This document shows positions 8,460-18,372 of a stretch of DNA of 64,000 nt, piece after piece. The translations under genes and the position numbers were made by a program. This DNA is from an uncultured Burkholderiales bacterium. Its GTDB lineage: Bacteria; Pseudomonadota; Gammaproteobacteria; Burkholderiales; Burkholderiaceae_C. The notes below the pieces were generated by a model. The model had not been told where the DNA came from. It searched no databases and saw only the letters and a list, made by a program, of their open reading frames with translations. The stretch's first letter is position 1; every line of letters begins with the position of its first letter. Location: the NCBI GenBank assembly GCA_903830725.1, contig CAIKVH010000070.1, positions 97,871-161,870 of the forward strand, read 5' to 3'.

Positions 8460-9326
8460 TTATTTTGTAATTGCCCCGCCAAAAAGGCCAGTGGGTCGAA
8501 TAAGCAAGATGAGCAGCATTACAGCAAACGGGGCCATGATAGCAAGTGGGGCATAAATCAACGAACCGAGCGATACTACTTGGCCGACTAACAAAGAGGA
8601 ATAAAGAGTTCCCTTTATGCTACCGAGTCCTCCAATAATGACCACCATAAATACAAAGGCCAAGATCTCAAGCCCCATGTAGGGTTCAACCATGATGAGC
8701 GGGGCATATATGCCACCAGCTAGGGCAGATAAAGCGCCAGCAATTACGAATGTAATTGTAAACAGTTGGGATGCATTAATTCCTAATCCTTCAACGTGCT
8801 CGGTATCTTCTAAGCTAGCGCGGATTGCCTTACCTATTATTGTTTTGTGTAAGAAAAGCCAGATACCGAGATACACACCTGCGGCAATGAGAATGACCAG
8901 GAGTCTATAAAGGGGGATCTCCGTTCCCATTAAATTGAACTGCTCGCCTAGGGGCATTTGGACGGGGCGAGGGACAAGTCCCCAAAAGCTCTTGATCAGT
9001 CCAATTCCTGCGAGCAAGATGCCAAATGAGGTGATCATACTAAAAGTTATTTCTCGCTCATAAATTTTCCGAAAAATAAGTCTCTCTACGAGCCAAGCAA
9101 AGAGCGCTCCTACTAATGTACCTACCAAAATACCAATCCAAAGATTTTGAGTGAGCAGGCTCACCGTGTATGCAAAGTAAGCTCCCAGGGAGTAATAAAG
9201 AAACTGATCTAAACTTATGACTCGCATGATTCCAAAACAAAGCGAGAGTCCTACGGAGATGAGAAAGTAAATGCTAGACAGACTGACCCCGAAGACGATT
9301 CCAGAAATTAAGAGTTGTAGAGTCAT
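8460..9326 (-). CDS. livH: Branched-chain amino acid-type ABC transporter permease LivH
   Basis: The 288-residue protein is strongly hydrophobic with about eight membrane helices and the LivH-family loop ALSALAGGIYAPLI near residue 200. It is the last gene of a five-gene liv-type operon (livK, livG, livF, livM, livH order on the minus strand). Systems of this family import branched-chain amino acids, but in Burkholderiales many import aromatic acids, urea or amides; the substrate is not determined by sequence. Confidence 0.9.
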   Translation of the reverse strand: MTLQLLISGIVFGVSLSSIYFLISVGLSLCFGIMRVISLDQFLYYSLGAYFAYTVSLLTQNLWIGILVGTLVGALFAWLVERLIFRKIYEREITFSMITSFGILLAGIGLIKSFWGLVPRPVQMPLGEQFNLMGTEIPLYRLLVILIAAGVYLGIWLFLHKTIIGKAIRASLEDTEHVEGLGINASQLFTITFVIAGALSALAGGIYAPLIMVEPYMGLEILAFVFMVVIIGGLGSIKGTLYSSLLVGQVVSLGSLIYAPLAIMAPFAVMLLILLIRPTGLFGGAITK

Positions 9327-9369
9327 ATTTATTTACTGAGACAATGGACTGAATTGGTATTCTTGATAT

Positions 9370-10380
9370 TCAACGATTTTCGATCGATTTGGAGAAACTG
9401 AAAACTTTTTTGAGTCTAATTGCTAAAGCTTGACCCCAGGCTTCAAATGTTCCGTACAAACCAACTGAGTTGGTCATCATGACAAGCACAAGGATGAGGC
9501 CCACGAGCAACTCCCAGTTACCAATAAATTTGCTTGCAACATCTCTCAGACCTGTATAGGCTATGGTTCCCACCAAGGGACCCCAAATTGAGCCAACACC
9601 ACCCAGAATGGTCACTACGACAGGATCTGCAGCGCGAGCAGCACTGGTCATCTCTGGACTGACAAACCCAGAGTAAATTGCATAAAGCGTGCCCGCTAGC
9701 GCTGTAGTTGTATTTGCTATAACAAATGCAAGCAATCTGATTTTGAAGTTGTCATAGCCAATAAATTGAAGTTTGGTCTCATTAATCTTTGTAGCTAAAC
9801 AACAGGCTCCGAAAAGTGTATCGTCAATATATTTGTAAAGCCCCCAAACCAAGATACCAAGAACTAAGGTGAAGTTAAAAAATTCAGCGGGGCGAGTGAG
9901 ATTAAAAACGGGTGTGACATCAATATTTGTTAAAAACCAAAGCCCGTTGTCTCCTTTGGTGATATTTGCAAGAACTTTTTGTAAGATAAAGAAAATGATC
10001 ACAGCTAAGGCTAAGTTAACCAAAGCAAAATAATCGCTTCGAAGTCTTACAAAAAGTAATCCAATGATTCCTGAGAATATAAGTCCCGCTAAAACTCCGA
10101 TCAAAATACCGACATAGGGATTCGTACCGAAATAAGATAAATAGAATGCCGTACCGTAAGCGCCAATGGCAAGATATGCAGGCTGACCAAAAGATATAAA
10201 ACCCACTCTGCCTAACAAAAAGCTACATCCAATCGTATAGATTGAGAATATCAAAATCTCGTTCATAAAAGGAAGAGGGGTGAACCGCGAAGCGACCCAA
10301 AGCCCCCCAAAAACAATTAATATAGTTCGCCACCAACGAAGAGAATGCATCATCATTTTTAAATCAGAGATAATTTTCAC
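9370..10380 (-). CDS. livM: Branched-chain amino acid-type ABC transporter permease LivM
   Basis: The 336-residue membrane protein has about nine helices and typical LivM segments: GRVGFISFGQPAYLAIGAYG near residue 57 and TVLGGVGSIWGPLVGT-like sequence near residue 258. Its start overlaps the 3' end of livF by 17 bases, which points to translational coupling. Together with LivH it forms the inner-membrane channel of the importer. Confidence 0.9.
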   Translation of the reverse strand: MKIISDLKMMMHSLRWWRTILIVFGGLWVASRFTPLPFMNEILIFSIYTIGCSFLLGRVGFISFGQPAYLAIGAYGTAFYLSYFGTNPYVGILIGVLAGLIFSGIIGLLFVRLRSDYFALVNLALAVIIFFILQKVLANITKGDNGLWFLTNIDVTPVFNLTRPAEFFNFTLVLGILVWGLYKYIDDTLFGACCLATKINETKLQFIGYDNFKIRLLAFVIANTTTALAGTLYAIYSGFVSPEMTSAARAADPVVVTILGGVGSIWGPLVGTIAYTGLRDVASKFIGNWELLVGLILVLVMMTNSVGLYGTFEAWGQALAIRLKKVFSFSKSIENR

Positions 10381-11056
10381 ATTGAGCGGTAGTTAACTTG
10401 TCGCCGCTTAGCTCCGCAACCAGTCGTCCCTCCTTGATCGCATAGACTCTATCCGCTATTGAGCACACAAGGGGAAGGTTTTGCTCGACAATCAAGACTG
10501 AGGCACTTTTGCTCAGTTCGGTGAAGACATGCTTGAGGTGTTGAACGATCATGGGTGAGAGGCCCTCAGTTGGTTCATCAATCAAAATGACCTGAGGGCT
10601 TCCAAGGATGGCTCTGCCAATCATCAGCATTTGCCGCTCTCCACCACTTAAATGGCCGGCCTGTCGATCCATGAGTATTTTTAGTTTTGGGAAAAAGTTA
10701 ATGACCTTGTCCCAATCGTAATCTCCGCTTGCGTAGCTGCCCAACTCTAAATTTTCACGAACGGTTAGTTCTGAAAAAACACGTTTATCTTGGGGGACAT
10801 ATTTAACGCCCATGCGTGCTATGGCATAGGGCTTTTGACCCGTTAAGGATTGGCCAAGCCCAACAACTGATCCGCTATCGACTTTTAGAAATCCGACAAT
10901 ACTTTTTAGAAGCGTTGATTTACCGGCCCCGTTTCGCCCCACACAAGCAACGATCTCCTTCGAGTGCAGCTTCATATTAATATCAAAAAGCACATGAGCC
11001 TGAGCACGGGAGACATTTAAATTCGTAACTTCAAGAGTTGTCTGAGAATCTGTCAT
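10364..11056 (-). CDS. livF: Branched-chain amino acid-type ABC transporter ATPase LivF
   Basis: The 230-residue ATPase has Walker A GRNGAGKST near residue 39, the signature LSGGERQM near residue 136, and Walker B VILIDEPTEGL. Length and the Gly-rich C-terminus match LivF. It lies 120 bases downstream of livG and overlaps livM. It powers the importer at the inner membrane. Confidence 0.92.
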   Translation of the reverse strand: MTDSQTTLEVTNLNVSRAQAHVLFDINMKLHSKEIVACVGRNGAGKSTLLKSIVGFLKVDSGSVVGLGQSLTGQKPYAIARMGVKYVPQDKRVFSELTVRENLELGSYASGDYDWDKVINFFPKLKILMDRQAGHLSGGERQMLMIGRAILGSPQVILIDEPTEGLSPMIVQHLKHVFTELSKSASVLIVEQNLPLVCSIADRVYAIKEGRLVAELSGDKLTTAQCENYL

Positions 11057-11176
11057 GGAGTTTGAGTCTTTGAACTTGAAGGGCGATTAATTAGGGTGGG
11101 TTAATGTGTTGGAGATTATTGATAACACTTGAGGTAATTGGACTGTGTGAGAGATTGCTTATGGGTAGTGAGTTCG

Positions 11177-11965
11177 CTAAACCGCAGCGTTTTCACTGAT
11201 TGAGTCATCGATTTGCCAATAACTTCTCCTCACCTCAGGGTGTTGCATGCACTCCTCATAGCCTCCTTCCGCAATGATGCGACCCTCATGCATGACCACT
11301 AGCCGCTGAGCAAAGTCTTGGATATGAGAGATTTTGTGTTCGACTATCAAAATTGTTTGCTTTCCAAATTGTTTGCGGAGTACATTCAGGACCCCCTTGA
11401 TCTCTGTTTCAGCGAGGCCAGCCAATGGCTCATCGAGCAGCAAGACGAGGGGGTTTGCAGTTATGGCCATTGCAATTTCAAGTCTTCTTTTCTCGCCAAG
11501 ACTTAAGCTCTGAACATTTCGATTTTGGATCTCCGTTAGATCAAATGTTTCAAGCGCTTCCATAACGGCTGGCGTATTGCGAAGACTTCGTGTTTTTGTG
11601 GTGAAGAGCGACCACAAAGAGCCAGTATGAACAGATCTGTAATAAGCCAACACCAGGTTATCAATGACGGTTAACGTATCAAAGGTCGAGGTTAGTTGGA
11701 AGGAGCGGGTAATACCCTTTGCAACCCGCTCAGCCGGTGTATGGTTAGTTATATCTTTGTCTTTGAAGTGGATTGACCCTTCTGAGGGCGCAAATAAACC
11801 AGTTAGAAGATTAAAGAAAGTGGTTTTACCGGCTCCGTTAGAACCCAATATTGCAACGACCTCATGCTCTTTTAAAGCGAAGTTGACTTGATCAACAGCC
11901 GTCATAGCGCCAAAGCGTTTGGTAACACCTTTGGCTTCTAATATAGTTGAGGTAGTGCTTTTCAC
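11177..11965 (-). CDS. livG: Branched-chain amino acid-type ABC transporter ATPase LivG
   Basis: The 262-residue ATPase has Walker A GSNGAGKTT near residue 40, the LivG-type ITRSFQLTSTFDTLTV segment, signature LSLGEKRRLEIA, and Walker B LVLLLDEPLAGL. It begins 32 bases after livK ends. It is the second ATPase subunit of the importer. Confidence 0.92.
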   Translation of the reverse strand: MKSTTSTILEAKGVTKRFGAMTAVDQVNFALKEHEVVAILGSNGAGKTTFFNLLTGLFAPSEGSIHFKDKDITNHTPAERVAKGITRSFQLTSTFDTLTVIDNLVLAYYRSVHTGSLWSLFTTKTRSLRNTPAVMEALETFDLTEIQNRNVQSLSLGEKRRLEIAMAITANPLVLLLDEPLAGLAETEIKGVLNVLRKQFGKQTILIVEHKISHIQDFAQRLVVMHEGRIIAEGGYEECMQHPEVRRSYWQIDDSISENAAV

Positions 11966-11997
11966 GGATTTTATAAAGAATACTCAGATTATTATTT

Positions 11998-13230
11998 CTA
12001 ATACCCTAGTGATTTGAGATTAGGCATCACTTCTTCGCCTCCCAAGCCGTTTATAACGTTGAAGAGGTCCCACTCATTTTTGCGGTCTTTAGCGCCTTTG
12101 CCTTTAACTAGGAAGGCTGCATATTTGTACTCTGCGGCATGGTCTTCACGCCAATGCGCAGGTCCTTTTAACGTGTTGAATTTTCCGTCCTGAGCGCGCA
12201 TGACAGCGGCAACCTTTAGTGGGTCAAATGATTTAGCCTCCTCAAACCCCCTTAGCATTTCTGAATAGCCAATATACGCAACGGCTGCGTACGCGTCTGG
12301 TGGATGGCCGTATTTGGCTCTGTATTTGTCAGCAAAATCTTTAGATGATTTGGCGACATCTTTATCAGCAAAATTGGATAAGTCGTAATAATAGTAATGC
12401 ATTGCATATACATTTTCTAGTGCCTCAGGGGGAAGACCCTTTGCAACGACATTCGTAATGAATGCGTTAAATACAGTGGTTTCTTTGTTGAGGCCCATTT
12501 GTTGGACTTGTTTTAGTAGGGCAACCGCGTCTGCTGCAAATTGTGCAGCGATGAAAACATCAGGTTTTGCTGCGCGAACTTTTTGAAGTACGGTTGTAAA
12601 GTCTGCGGTTCCAAGCGAGACCTCATCGTATCCAACGATTTCTGCACCGTACTGTTTGGCTGCGGCGTAAACACCGTCTCTTATATCCCAGCCAAAACTA
12701 TCAGCCCTCGCAAGGAAGAAAATCTTTTTCTTACCCAATGTTTTTACAGCCGAGTAACCTGCCATCCAACCCACTGTCCAAGGACTATAAGCTGTCGCAA
12801 ATGTTGTGTCCGAGAGTTTGCCTTTTTGAAATGCCTCTTTGGACATAACGCAAACCGGGTAGTAGGGTAGGGGATCCTTCCCGACAAGCGCGTTTATGGC
12901 GTAAGCCAAAGGTGCAAAGGTTTGCCCGCCAAGTCCTTTAACTCCTTCGTCTCTCATGTAGCGGTAGCGGCGAACTCCCACATCTTGCTTAGCTTCGTCG
13001 TCTTCTACGATCCCTTCAACCTCTACTTTGCCGCCAGGCATGTTGAGGCCGCCTCGTTTATTGACATCATCAATAGCGAGTAAAGCCCCTTCTTTTTGCG
13101 TCTCAGCTACAGCGGCAAACGTGCCCGTCAGGGGTAGCAAGATACCGACTTTTATTTTGTCTGCCGCTTGGGCCGTGATGCTTAAAGCGCAAGTGGCTAT
13201 TAAGAGGGATGTGATGAGCACTTTTTTCAT
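11998..13230 (-). CDS. livK: Periplasmic substrate-binding protein of liv-type ABC transporter
   Basis: The start chosen is the ATG at 13230, which has GGAG about eight bases upstream and opens a clean Sec signal (MKKVLITSLLIATCALS, cleavage after AQA); a longer frame to 13284 adds an unlikely leader. The 410-residue mature-type protein has the type I periplasmic binding fold (KIKVGILLPLTGTFAAVAE, a LARADSFGWDIRDG hinge region and a YAAVAYIGYSEML segment). It heads the liv operon. The family includes amide/urea/aromatic-acid binders, so branched-chain amino acids are only one possibility. Confidence 0.9.
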   Translation of the reverse strand: MKKVLITSLLIATCALSITAQAADKIKVGILLPLTGTFAAVAETQKEGALLAIDDVNKRGGLNMPGGKVEVEGIVEDDEAKQDVGVRRYRYMRDEGVKGLGGQTFAPLAYAINALVGKDPLPYYPVCVMSKEAFQKGKLSDTTFATAYSPWTVGWMAGYSAVKTLGKKKIFFLARADSFGWDIRDGVYAAAKQYGAEIVGYDEVSLGTADFTTVLQKVRAAKPDVFIAAQFAADAVALLKQVQQMGLNKETTVFNAFITNVVAKGLPPEALENVYAMHYYYYDLSNFADKDVAKSSKDFADKYRAKYGHPPDAYAAVAYIGYSEMLRGFEEAKSFDPLKVAAVMRAQDGKFNTLKGPAHWREDHAAEYKYAAFLVKGKGAKDRKNEWDLFNVINGLGGEEVMPNLKSLGY

Positions 13231-13440
13231 TGCGTTAACTCCAAAGTAGTGAAGGGGCAAGTAACATTGTGGGACACTGCACATTTAAAAGCATTGACTT
13301 CAAAATCCAAGGCAAATTGCTGCAATTCCATCAATTTAATTTTGGATCATAAATGAGTATAGGTAACTTGCGTCTACGTATATTCCTTAGGGGGTGTGTA
13401 ACTAGCCCCCGGTTTCAAGGGCGCTAATTAAAGCGAAGAA

Positions 13441-14220
13441 TTAGCCCCTTAAAAAATTTACTACGGTTTCGTTATATACCTTTACTTGTTCCAAGTTAGA
13501 GAGATGGGCAGCGTCCTTAATTACGGTCAGCTTGGAGCCGTTCCAGTTTTTGTGAATAGCCTCAGAAGCTGCAATTGGGGTTGCAAAGTCTTGATCTCCC
13601 ACCATGATAAGAGCCGGATGATGCAGTTTCGTGATTCCCTCTAAATTGTCAATTAAGCCAATTGCAGCGCAGCATGCAGCGTAACCTTCTACAGGGGTGG
13701 CTGCGATGAGCGCGCCAATCTCTTTTAAGACTTGTGGGTGAGACTGGTGAAAAGGCTGGGTAAACCATCTGCCAAGGGTGGGTTCAACCAGGGCAGCCAT
13801 TCCCTTGCTTCGCGCTAGGACTGCTCTTTCCTCCCACATGGCTACCCCGTTTGGAGGAGCTTTCCCGGTGCTATCAGCAATAATCACTTTATCCAAGCAC
13901 TCTGGGTGACGGATTGCGAGAACCTGTCCAATCATGCCGCCCATAGAGAGACCCATCCAATGGGTTTTTTCGATTTTTAGGTGCGCCAGCAATCCGTGGG
14001 CATCGTCAGCGAGTTGTTCCAATGTATAAGGGCCCGGCGTAGCTTGCGTTTTTCCATGCCCTCTTGTGTCATAACACAGGACCGTGAAATGGGCTTTAAG
14101 TACTTCGATTTGAGGTTTCCACATTTCGCTAGAGCAAGCAAGTGAGTGAGATAACGTTATCCAAGGTCCGCTACCAGTGATTTCGTAATGGGTGTCAAGT
14201 CCGTTAATAGTTGCTTGCAT
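13441..14220 (-). CDS. pcaD: Alpha/beta hydrolase, 3-oxoadipate enol-lactonase-like
   Basis: The 259-residue protein is an alpha/beta hydrolase with an oxyanion-type HSLACSSEMW segment near residue 25, nucleophile GLSMGGMIG near residue 94, acidic residue in MVGDQDFATP and catalytic His in DAAHLSNLEQ near residue 240. The pattern YDTRGHGKT and the cap region match PcaD-type enol-lactonases of the protocatechuate branch. A GGAG box precedes the ATG. pobA, which makes protocatechuate, lies ~40 kb away; no other pca gene is here. A general esterase role is the main alternative. Confidence 0.75.
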   Translation of the reverse strand: MQATINGLDTHYEITGSGPWITLSHSLACSSEMWKPQIEVLKAHFTVLCYDTRGHGKTQATPGPYTLEQLADDAHGLLAHLKIEKTHWMGLSMGGMIGQVLAIRHPECLDKVIIADSTGKAPPNGVAMWEERAVLARSKGMAALVEPTLGRWFTQPFHQSHPQVLKEIGALIAATPVEGYAACCAAIGLIDNLEGITKLHHPALIMVGDQDFATPIAASEAIHKNWNGSKLTVIKDAAHLSNLEQVKVYNETVVNFLRG

Positions 14221-14644
14221 GAGTTACTCCAAATAATAAATAATGAAAAATGATTTAATTGCGCAAATGAAATAGAGGAGCAACTTTCCCCAACCTGTTT
14301 AGATGTTTTGAAAAGTCAAGATAGTTATCTTAGACATCCTCCTCTCCCTTAACGGGGCGAAAGATATCAATATTTAGGCTTAATGGGCGTGTCGAGCCGT
14401 TTCTACTTAAGGGAATTTGGATCGAGTTTGTTGTCCAGTAAGCATGCAGCTCAGGTGGATTATTTGAGGTGATCGATTGATCTAAAACAATTGGTATTTC
14501 CCCTATATTTAGCATGAGCGTATTGGAGTTTTGTGAGGCCGTATGCTAGATATCAATAGTCTCTGATGAATGTATTTGTTATTTTAGAAGTCGATTTGGA
14601 CTATTTATGTGTAGACTTGCAGCAAACTAAATTATGGAGATCAA
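14221..14644. other. Intergenic region, 424 bases
   Basis: The stretch is AT-rich. It contains one marginal minus-strand frame of 61 codons (14330-14515, ATG start, no ribosome binding site, no recognised family), which I do not regard as supported. The last ~130 bases are the leader of the downstream dehydrogenase gene, with ATGGAG six bases before its ATG. I see no RNA gene or repeat. Confidence 0.5.
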
Positions 14645-15667
14645 ATGAACACCAAATCAAATCCAAAACCCAAATCACCTAAACTTAACAAAGTAAAGGC
14701 GACAAATACAAAGCCTTCAAAAAGCGAGGCTAACTTTACCCGTCTAGGCGTAATTGGGTTGGGTATTATGGGCTCTGCAATGGGTACAAATTTGATTAAG
14801 GCGGGCTTTGAGGTTTGCGGTTTTGATCCCAGTGAGCAGGCATTAAAGGCTTTTAAAAAGGTTGGCGGCCAAACTCGCTCCGATACTCAAAGCGTAGCCA
14901 AAGACGCGCAAGTACTTATCACCTCATTACCTAGTGCTGCTGCTTTGTTGGCAACCGCACACGCCCTATCTGCGAAGGCTAATAAAGGACTTATTGTTAT
15001 AGAGACCAGTACTCTTGACGTCGAAGACAAACGCAAAGCCAGGGATATTATGCAGGCTGCCGGTGTGACTTTATTGGACTGTCCTTTATCTGGAACAGGT
15101 GCTCAAGCCGCTAGAAAAGATCTGACAGTTTATGCAAGCGGTCCATCAAAAGTGGTTGACAGTTTGTCCTCAGTGTTCGAGGGATTCTCTAAAGCGCATT
15201 TTAATTTGGGGGAATTTGGCAACGGAATGAACATGAAGTTAATGGCCAATTTGCTAGTGGCTATTCATAACGTTTCGACTGCTGAGGCCCTACTTTTAGG
15301 CGAGAGATTTGGAATCCCAGTTTCGACTGCTGTTAAAGTTTTGAGTGATGGCGCTGGGGGATCACGCATGCTTCAAATTCGGGGACCATTGATGGAGCGC
15401 GAGGGATGGGCCAAGGAGATTACGATGAAAGTCGAGGTCTGGCAAAAGGATATGAAACTGATTTCCGAGGCCTTAAATAGAGAGCGGGTTGCCGCTCCTA
15501 TATTTAACGCAACCATTGCGGTTTATAACGGGGCAATGGGGATGGGGCATGAGAAAAATGATACTGCGGCTGTCTTTGATGTATTGCAAAAGATGTCCTC
15601 AAAAAATACAACCAAGAGCCCCAAAGTAACAGGTAATGGCAAAAGCAAAGTAAAAAATAAAAAATAA
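14645..15667 (+). CDS. NAD(P)-dependent oxidoreductase, 3-hydroxyisobutyrate dehydrogenase family
   Basis: The 340-residue protein has a Rossmann motif GVIGLGIMGSAMG near residue 34, a substrate-site segment PLSGTGAQAARKDL near residue 152, and the catalytic Lys in GNGMNMKLMANLL near residue 200. Family members reduce or oxidise beta-hydroxy acids (3-hydroxyisobutyrate, tartronate semialdehyde, succinic semialdehyde). Both ends are unusual: the first ~30 residues and the last ~25 are very rich in Lys, Asn, Pro and Ser and lie outside the conserved fold. It stands alone and is likely monocistronic. Confidence 0.87.
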   Translation: MNTKSNPKPKSPKLNKVKATNTKPSKSEANFTRLGVIGLGIMGSAMGTNLIKAGFEVCGFDPSEQALKAFKKVGGQTRSDTQSVAKDAQVLITSLPSAAALLATAHALSAKANKGLIVIETSTLDVEDKRKARDIMQAAGVTLLDCPLSGTGAQAARKDLTVYASGPSKVVDSLSSVFEGFSKAHFNLGEFGNGMNMKLMANLLVAIHNVSTAEALLLGERFGIPVSTAVKVLSDGAGGSRMLQIRGPLMEREGWAKEITMKVEVWQKDMKLISEALNRERVAAPIFNATIAVYNGAMGMGHEKNDTAAVFDVLQKMSSKNTTKSPKVTGNGKSKVKNKK

Positions 15668-15697
15668 GCTCCCTTAAACAGCTTAATCACCCCCGTT

Positions 15698-16219
15698 CTA
15701 GCTCTTGGAGTGAAAGAGTTTGTACATTTCCATTTTTTCTAAAAATAGACCAATGTTGAAATCTTCGTGTTCAATCTTTTTAATAACGATTTCTGAATCA
15801 ATTGACTCTAATTCCAATTGAAGTTTCAAGTCAATAATAAATGTGTTGGACGAAAAGAGATTGATGTTAGGTCTTAGACCTAATGTCCATGATTGGCTGT
15901 ACGGCGCTTTGCATTGCCGATTTACAGTAATGAGGATTTCACCTTGATCTGAGCATTCCAGTAAATTTTGTATTTCAGCAATTGTTAATACGCCCTTTAC
16001 GATTGGATCAATTTTGTGCTGATCCACTAATGTAAATGTTTCGACAATTGTCCAACTATTGGATTCAAACTCAGCCGCTTTGGCAGGGGTATCGAAATGC
16101 CTTTCTTTGATAATATTTTCAATATGAGTTGCTATTTGCTTTGAGTGGGGCTTGATCCCGCAGCGTTTAAGTGTTAAAGCTACTAAATATTCTAGGTAAA
16201 CGCTGTGCAAATCGGTCAA
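15698..16219 (-). CDS. Hypothetical protein
   Basis: I recognise no family. The 173-residue product is soluble, without signal or membrane helices, slightly acidic, with alternating hydrophobic residues in the second half that suggest beta structure. The TTG start has AGGAG nine bases upstream. It lies between two unrelated + strand genes and is convergent with the dehydrogenase upstream, 30 bases away. Confidence 0.6.
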   Translation of the reverse strand: MTDLHSVYLEYLVALTLKRCGIKPHSKQIATHIENIIKERHFDTPAKAAEFESNSWTIVETFTLVDQHKIDPIVKGVLTIAEIQNLLECSDQGEILITVNRQCKAPYSQSWTLGLRPNINLFSSNTFIIDLKLQLELESIDSEIVIKKIEHEDFNIGLFLEKMEMYKLFHSKS

Positions 16220-16317
16220 GTTAACTTACTCCTTGTTTTAATTGGGCCATATGAGTGTAGGAAAGGATAGTCTACATAGCTACTGTAGCCTAAACTCATG
16301 CGGTTAAAATTGTGGCT

Positions 16318-17391
16318 ATGACTTTTAGTTCTCATCTCTCCCCGAATTGTCTCTTATCCGTCGCGCCGATGATGGACTGGACTGATCGGCATTGCCGTTA
16401 TTTTCATCGTTTGCTCAGTGCAAAGGCTTTGCTTTACACAGAAATGATAACGACCGGAGCTCTAATATTTGGCGACTCAGACTATCAACTCAAGTTCAAT
16501 ACTCAGGAGCACCCAGTTGCTTTGCAACTGGGGGGGAGCGATCCGAAAGATTTGGCACGCTGCGCGCAACTAGCTCATCAGCATAAATACGATGAGGTAA
16601 ACCTAAATTGTGGCTGTCCATCCGAACGCGTGCAGCGTGGGGCTTTTGGCGCATGCTTAATGAACGAATCTAAATTAGTCGCTGATTGCGTTAAATCAAT
16701 GAGTGAAGCTAGTCCACTGCCCGTAACTGTGAAGCACAGAATTGGACTGGGTCGGGGTGAGAGTTTTGAATTCGTTCGCGACTTTGTTGGAGAGGTCAGT
16801 AATGCAGGTTGCAAAACGTTTATTGTGCACGCCAGAAATGCCTGGCTAGAGGGCTTGTCTCCTAAAGAAAACCGAGAAATTCCCCCTCTAAAACCGGATT
16901 GGGCGTACCGGCTAAAAAAGGATTTTCCAGACCTTGAAATTGTTTATAACGGGGGTGTTAAGACATTGACCGATGTTCATGAACATTTGCAGCATCTAGA
17001 CGGCGTTATGGTCGGACGTGAGGCTTATCACAATCCATGGATCTTGACGGGTTGGGACGCTGTCTTTGATGAACAAATTTCAGAGCGCTCGTTAACCAAT
17101 AACACGCCGAGTTCTTCAGATGCTGAGTCCAGTTTAACCCGTGAAGCGGTTGAAGCTCAGATGGTCGTTTATATGGAGCGAGAGCAAAGGGAGAATAATG
17201 TGCACTGGGCCAGCGTCGCCAGGCATATGCTTGGGCTCTACCACGCTCAGCCTGGTGGCAAAAGATGGCGACGGGTGTGGAGCGATCACAAACTCAAAAA
17301 TCGCACCCCTCAAGAGGTTAGTGCTCTAGCTCAACGGGCGTTAATCAATGAGCGAGTAAAACTAGACCAGGCTAATCAAGCAGTGGTTTAG
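16318..17391 (+). CDS. dusA: tRNA-dihydrouridine(20/20a) synthase DusA
   Basis: The 357-residue protein opens with [19 protein letters not shown], the FMN-binding start of DusA, and has the catalytic cysteine region [20 protein letters not shown] near residue 95. It reduces U20/U20a of tRNA with NADPH via FMN. I chose the ATG at 16318 rather than the in-frame GTG six bases earlier. Its stop overlaps the fabI stop tail to tail by four bases. Confidence 0.93.
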   Translation: MTFSSHLSPNCLLSVAPMMDWTDRHCRYFHRLLSAKALLYTEMITTGALIFGDSDYQLKFNTQEHPVALQLGGSDPKDLARCAQLAHQHKYDEVNLNCGCPSERVQRGAFGACLMNESKLVADCVKSMSEASPLPVTVKHRIGLGRGESFEFVRDFVGEVSNAGCKTFIVHARNAWLEGLSPKENREIPPLKPDWAYRLKKDFPDLEIVYNGGVKTLTDVHEHLQHLDGVMVGREAYHNPWILTGWDAVFDEQISERSLTNNTPSSSDAESSLTREAVEAQMVVYMEREQRENNVHWASVARHMLGLYHAQPGGKRWRRVWSDHKLKNRTPQEVSALAQRALINERVKLDQANQAVV

Positions 17392-18203
17392 TCAGCTTTT
17401 TCTGGCTCTGCGATTCCACCTACGACGTGACTAAATCCTCCGTCTACATATACAATTTCAGCACTAACACCTGCTGCTAAATTGCTCATTAAAAAGGCGG
17501 CAACGTTGCCTACGTCCTCAATGGAGACGTTTCGACGTATTGGGCTAGCTTCAGCTACTACAGACAAAATCTTTCCAAATCCTTTTATTCCGCTAGCGGC
17601 GAGAGTTTTGATTGGACCAGCGCTGATGCCGTTTACTCGAAGGTGTTGTCCTTTGCTGCCGAGGGATTCTGCTAAGTAACGAACTGAGGCTTCAAGCGAT
17701 GCCTTAGCAAGTCCCATGGTGTTGTAGTTGGGTACAGTTTTTACGGCGCCTAAGTAGGTCAGGGTCAAAAGCGCTGACCGCTCGTTAAGCATTGGAAGCG
17801 CAACTTTTGCCATTGCAGGGAAACTGTAGGCGCTGATGTCGTGTGCAATTTTAAAGCCTTCACGACTCAAGCCGTCCAGAAAATCGCCCGCAATTGCTTC
17901 TCTAGGTGCGTATCCAATGCTGTGCACAAACCCGTCAAATTTAGGCCAATGCACACTTAAGTCTTTGAACATGTTCTCAATCTGCTCATCGCTGCTAACA
18001 TCACAGTCAAAAATGAGCTTGGAATTAAAGTCATTAGCAAATTCAGTGATACGGTCTTTAAAGCGCTCACCCACATAGCTAAATGCCAATTCAGCGCCTT
18101 GTTCATGACAAGCTTTGGCGATGCCGTAAGCGATTGAGCGGTTGGACAATACGCCGGTTATGAGTAACTTTTTACCGCTTAGGAAACCTGTGTGAGCAGA
18201 CAT
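17388..18203 (-). CDS. fabI: Enoyl-[acyl-carrier-protein] reductase FabI
   Basis: The 271-residue protein is a short-chain dehydrogenase of the FabI type: [17 protein letters not shown] near residue 17, a divergent dinucleotide loop typical of FabI, and catalytic Tyr and Lys in YNTMGLAK near residue 156. It reduces enoyl-ACP in the last step of fatty acid elongation. The start at 18203 is supported by GGGAG eight bases upstream; a longer frame adds five residues. It is divergent from the yej operon. Confidence 0.94.
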   Translation of the reverse strand: MSAHTGFLSGKKLLITGVLSNRSIAYGIAKACHEQGAELAFSYVGERFKDRITEFANDFNSKLIFDCDVSSDEQIENMFKDLSVHWPKFDGFVHSIGYAPREAIAGDFLDGLSREGFKIAHDISAYSFPAMAKVALPMLNERSALLTLTYLGAVKTVPNYNTMGLAKASLEASVRYLAESLGSKGQHLRVNGISAGPIKTLAASGIKGFGKILSVVAEASPIRRNVSIEDVGNVAAFLMSNLAAGVSAEIVYVDGGFSHVVGGIAEPEKAD

Positions 18204-18372
18204 GAATAAAACTCCCATAATTCAAATTGATGTAGATTTTCGCATGGAATCAGTTTGGGCAGGCTCATCTTCTCCCGCTCGATATTTTTGATGCAAAGAA
18301 TAACCACACAAAAACCCTCTCAGAATTACGATTTAGTAACATTTTTGAGCAAAAATCTTGCAAAATGCGGGA

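Noticed and set aside
13231..13284. Longer N-terminus for the liv binding protein
   Set aside because: The ATG at 13230 has a GGAG box and opens the signal peptide; the extension would place 18 residues before it.
14330..14515. 61-codon minus-strand frame
   Set aside because: No ribosome binding site, no family resemblance and no supporting context; not enough to call a gene.
18228..18241. FNR-like TTGATGTAGATTTT upstream of fabI
   Set aside because: Only one half-site matches; the second half (ATTTT) does not fit ATCAA.
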